A stretch of 64,000 nt of DNA from Diorhabda sublineata (Eukaryota > Arthropoda > Insecta > Coleoptera > Chrysomelidae). Numbering within the stretch: the first letter of the stretch is position 1; the number at the start of each line of letters is the position of its first letter. Shown piece by piece: positions 61,925 through 64,000 of this stretch. The stretch covers positions 3,782,001 to 3,846,000 of the forward strand of contig NC_079482.1 in the NCBI RefSeq assembly GCF_026230105.1, read 5' to 3'. Under the pieces are notes generated by a model that made no database searches, was not told where the DNA came from, and saw only the letters and a list, made by a program, of their open reading frames with translations. The position numbers were made by a program, and so were the translations under genes.

Positions 61925-63470
61925 AGGCATGTTGCATACTATGGACCTAAATTCTAATTATTACCTATTAGTATTACCTATAATTTTGTTGCTCATTGTG
62001 GTTTTCTTCATTATATTGATGTTTTATTTTATTTGTATCTTTATTTAGTTATTTTTATGTTTGTATTTAGTTTTTACAAGCTTTTGTATACAATTTTTTG
62101 ACAAAAAAGCATTTCTCCCTTTCTCTCTTTGCTATTAGAGCTTGTGTAAGTTTTTTCTGTAGTAATTTACTTTTTTAATAATCGAATATTGACTTGAAAG
62201 ATAGCCACGGTCCACTTTTAGGACCCAATCTTAAAAGTTGAAAGCAGAATAGTCATTACTATGTTTTTATTAAAACGAAGTTACTTAGGCCAAATGGATA
62301 TGCTGAATTTTGAGCTCTAGCATCGTCCCATTTCTCTGACAGCACCTACAGTGTAAGAAATATAAAGTGTAGTGCTAAATGTGGTGATTCAATCTACTCT
62401 TCACACATATCCCTCATTTGATAGCAAAATTCGTAACAAAGGTAGTAATAGTTGAAGGGTTTTTTGTTTATCAGAAACATAGATAAATGACAATGGATAG
62501 AACTTGAAAGGGAAAAATATTCGGCTCCAGAAACGACTGATATCAATTCTGGAGCATTATACGTGCCGTGTGAGTTCGATGTTCCAAAATCCTAAATTCA
62601 ATATAACGCTGTGCATCCACGGCCAAGTAATAAGTTTCACAAATAATAAACTACAAACTAACCAGCAACTACACTTACCAGATTTGGAAAGGGGTCTTTT
62701 TATTTGATTACGATAGCAGTGATCACTAGTTTTAAATTCCTTCCAGTATATAGCTTCATTTTTTTCATTTGTATATCTCTTTGGTAAATGAAAAGATTTA
62801 TCTTATTTTCCTGCATGGATTCAGGTATTAAGTTACAGGTACAGAAGGGAGAAAGTACCATAAACAGACATATTGGATTATCTAGTGAAAATGATTTCAT
62901 TTTGCTCGAATGTTCTATAATTGATTTCCTTTTTGTATTTGGTATATCGTTCTCTGATATTGTTGGTATTTCTGATAGAAAGTAATCAGAAAAACTGCTT
63001 TTGGTCGTTACTGTTGTACCCTTTGGTGTTTGGCTTGACATTTCACCCCAAAAAATGATTAAATATATAACCTAGAAATGTCTGACTCGACTTTGTTGTC
63101 GAAAAATCGACGAACGACATAACTTTCCTTGCTTGCTTTATATTGGTCTAGTTCCCATCTCTATCAAAAATCTTCTGTTTGTGTTATGTGTTTCATTCCT
63201 TCGGGATTCAGCTTTGATTGGACTATAGAGCAGTATTCTTATTATACATTGTTTGAATATATCTGAAAAACTTTTTTGTTTTTACCTTCACATTATAATT
63301 TGATAAAGAAATATGAATATTTCAATATGAATATATTTCAAATGTCGCTGGAATTCTATCGGTGACCAAATTAAAGTTTACACAATTTTTGAGTTAGAAT
63401 TTCGAAAAAATACTAAAATAGATCAATTATAATGTTTTCGTTCGAGATTTTTTCTGTTATTCATTAAAAA
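61925..63470. other. Intergenic, no gene assigned
   Basis: A 113-codon minus-strand frame (62700-63041) begins with ATG and a Ser/Thr/Lys-rich stretch. It could be an exon of an unknown gene, but nothing beyond its length supports this. Confidence 0.3.
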
Positions 63471-63473
63471 AAA

Positions 63474-63502
63474 TACAGTGGTGGGTTTAAATATTTGTCG
63501 CC
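63474..63502. mobile_element. Tc1-like terminal repeat candidate
   Basis: TACAGTGGTGGGTTTAAATA followed by TTTGTCGCC resembles the CAGTGGTGG...AAATATTTG ends of Tc1-like elements. The partner end would lie beyond the window and no transposase can be read in the remaining 500 bp. Confidence 0.3.
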
Positions 63503-64000
63503 TCTACTGACCTATGAAATTGGATATCTTAGTGCACAATTAAAGACAATTTGGAGACGTTTAAGAATTAAATCACACTTTTATTTACTGAAATAATTTT
63601 AGAGAATATTTTAACATAATTACAAAATGTTTTTAATGAAATGAACATTTTCTATAATGCGTGTCAAATTGGCCCTTGCAGCGACCTTTCAGTACTTTCA
63701 AGAAAATAATTCGAAAAAGTTGTGATGCCCTTTTACGAAGTTGATTAAAACCCTTATAACTTCATTACGAAACGCACTGTCAGGAGTGGCATCTATATAT
63801 CCAATAAATATTTCATGAGAAACTTCCAAAGTTTTCTAATCAGTGTTTGGTTTTGATTTTGACCTTCGCTTGGTTAAAAGTCGTGCAAAAGTTATAAAAT
63901 TTTATAAATTGAGAAATTTATTTGTCGTACAGTGTAGCGTCGATTATCATAAATCATGTAAATGAAGGAAAAAACCGAAAATAAATTTTTGTTTCATCTT

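Noticed and set aside
62700..63041. Possible 113-residue gene on the minus strand
   Set aside because: Only open-frame length supports it; no domain, no splice context, AT-rich composition like the flanks.

Overview
The window is eukaryotic, almost certainly insect, nuclear DNA. It is AT-rich, genes are split by introns with GT..AG borders (several only 53-56 bp long), and there is an interstitial run of the insect telomere-type motif CCTAA. Remnants of mariner, hAT, DDE_3-type and non-LTR elements lie throughout. A beetle or another holometabolous insect fits, but the sequence does not fix the order.

Only two host genes can be supported. The left edge (1-1115) holds the last exon of a gene that begins outside the window; its product is uncertain. 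The main gene (14630-24579, + strand) is a complete M1-family aminopeptidase N paralogue. I reconstruct 14 exons that join in phase into 920 codons, with a signal peptide at the start and a GPI-type hydrophobic tail at the end. Every hallmark catalytic residue except the general-base Glu is replaced: the HEXXH motif reads REIVQ, the third zinc ligand Glu is Lys, GAMEN reads ESMDY and the transition-state Tyr is Ile. It therefore looks like a membrane-anchored pseudo-aminopeptidase, the most interesting protein-level result here.

The rest is dominated by tandem arrays. Eight apparently unrelated families fill roughly 25 kb: a 203-bp satellite (about 2.03-8.85 kb); a 233-bp array in APN intron 5; an array of ~41-bp modules built into ~122/163-bp units in APN intron 11; a ~470-bp repeat carrying CTCF-like motifs just 3' of APN (24.6-27.0 kb); a ~201-bp pyrimidine-rich array (33.96-38.16 kb); a 286-bp array derived from a retrotransposon RNase H region (44.4-49.1 kb); a 113-bp array (51.37-54.07 kb); and a 143-bp array with CCTAACC motifs (55.23-57.13 kb).

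Between the arrays lie transposon remains. They include a DDE_3-type transposase piece, two hAT transposase ends, a short hAT-like MITE with imperfect 8-bp target duplications, four mariner pieces, several non-LTR reverse-transcriptase pieces, a hairpin MITE, and a foldback-type element (29138-30519) with perfect 8-bp target duplications and a (CCTAA)n core. One non-LTR element appears to be split by later mariner and hAT insertions (about 39.97-44.1 kb), and its RNase H segment then seeded the adjacent 286-bp satellite.
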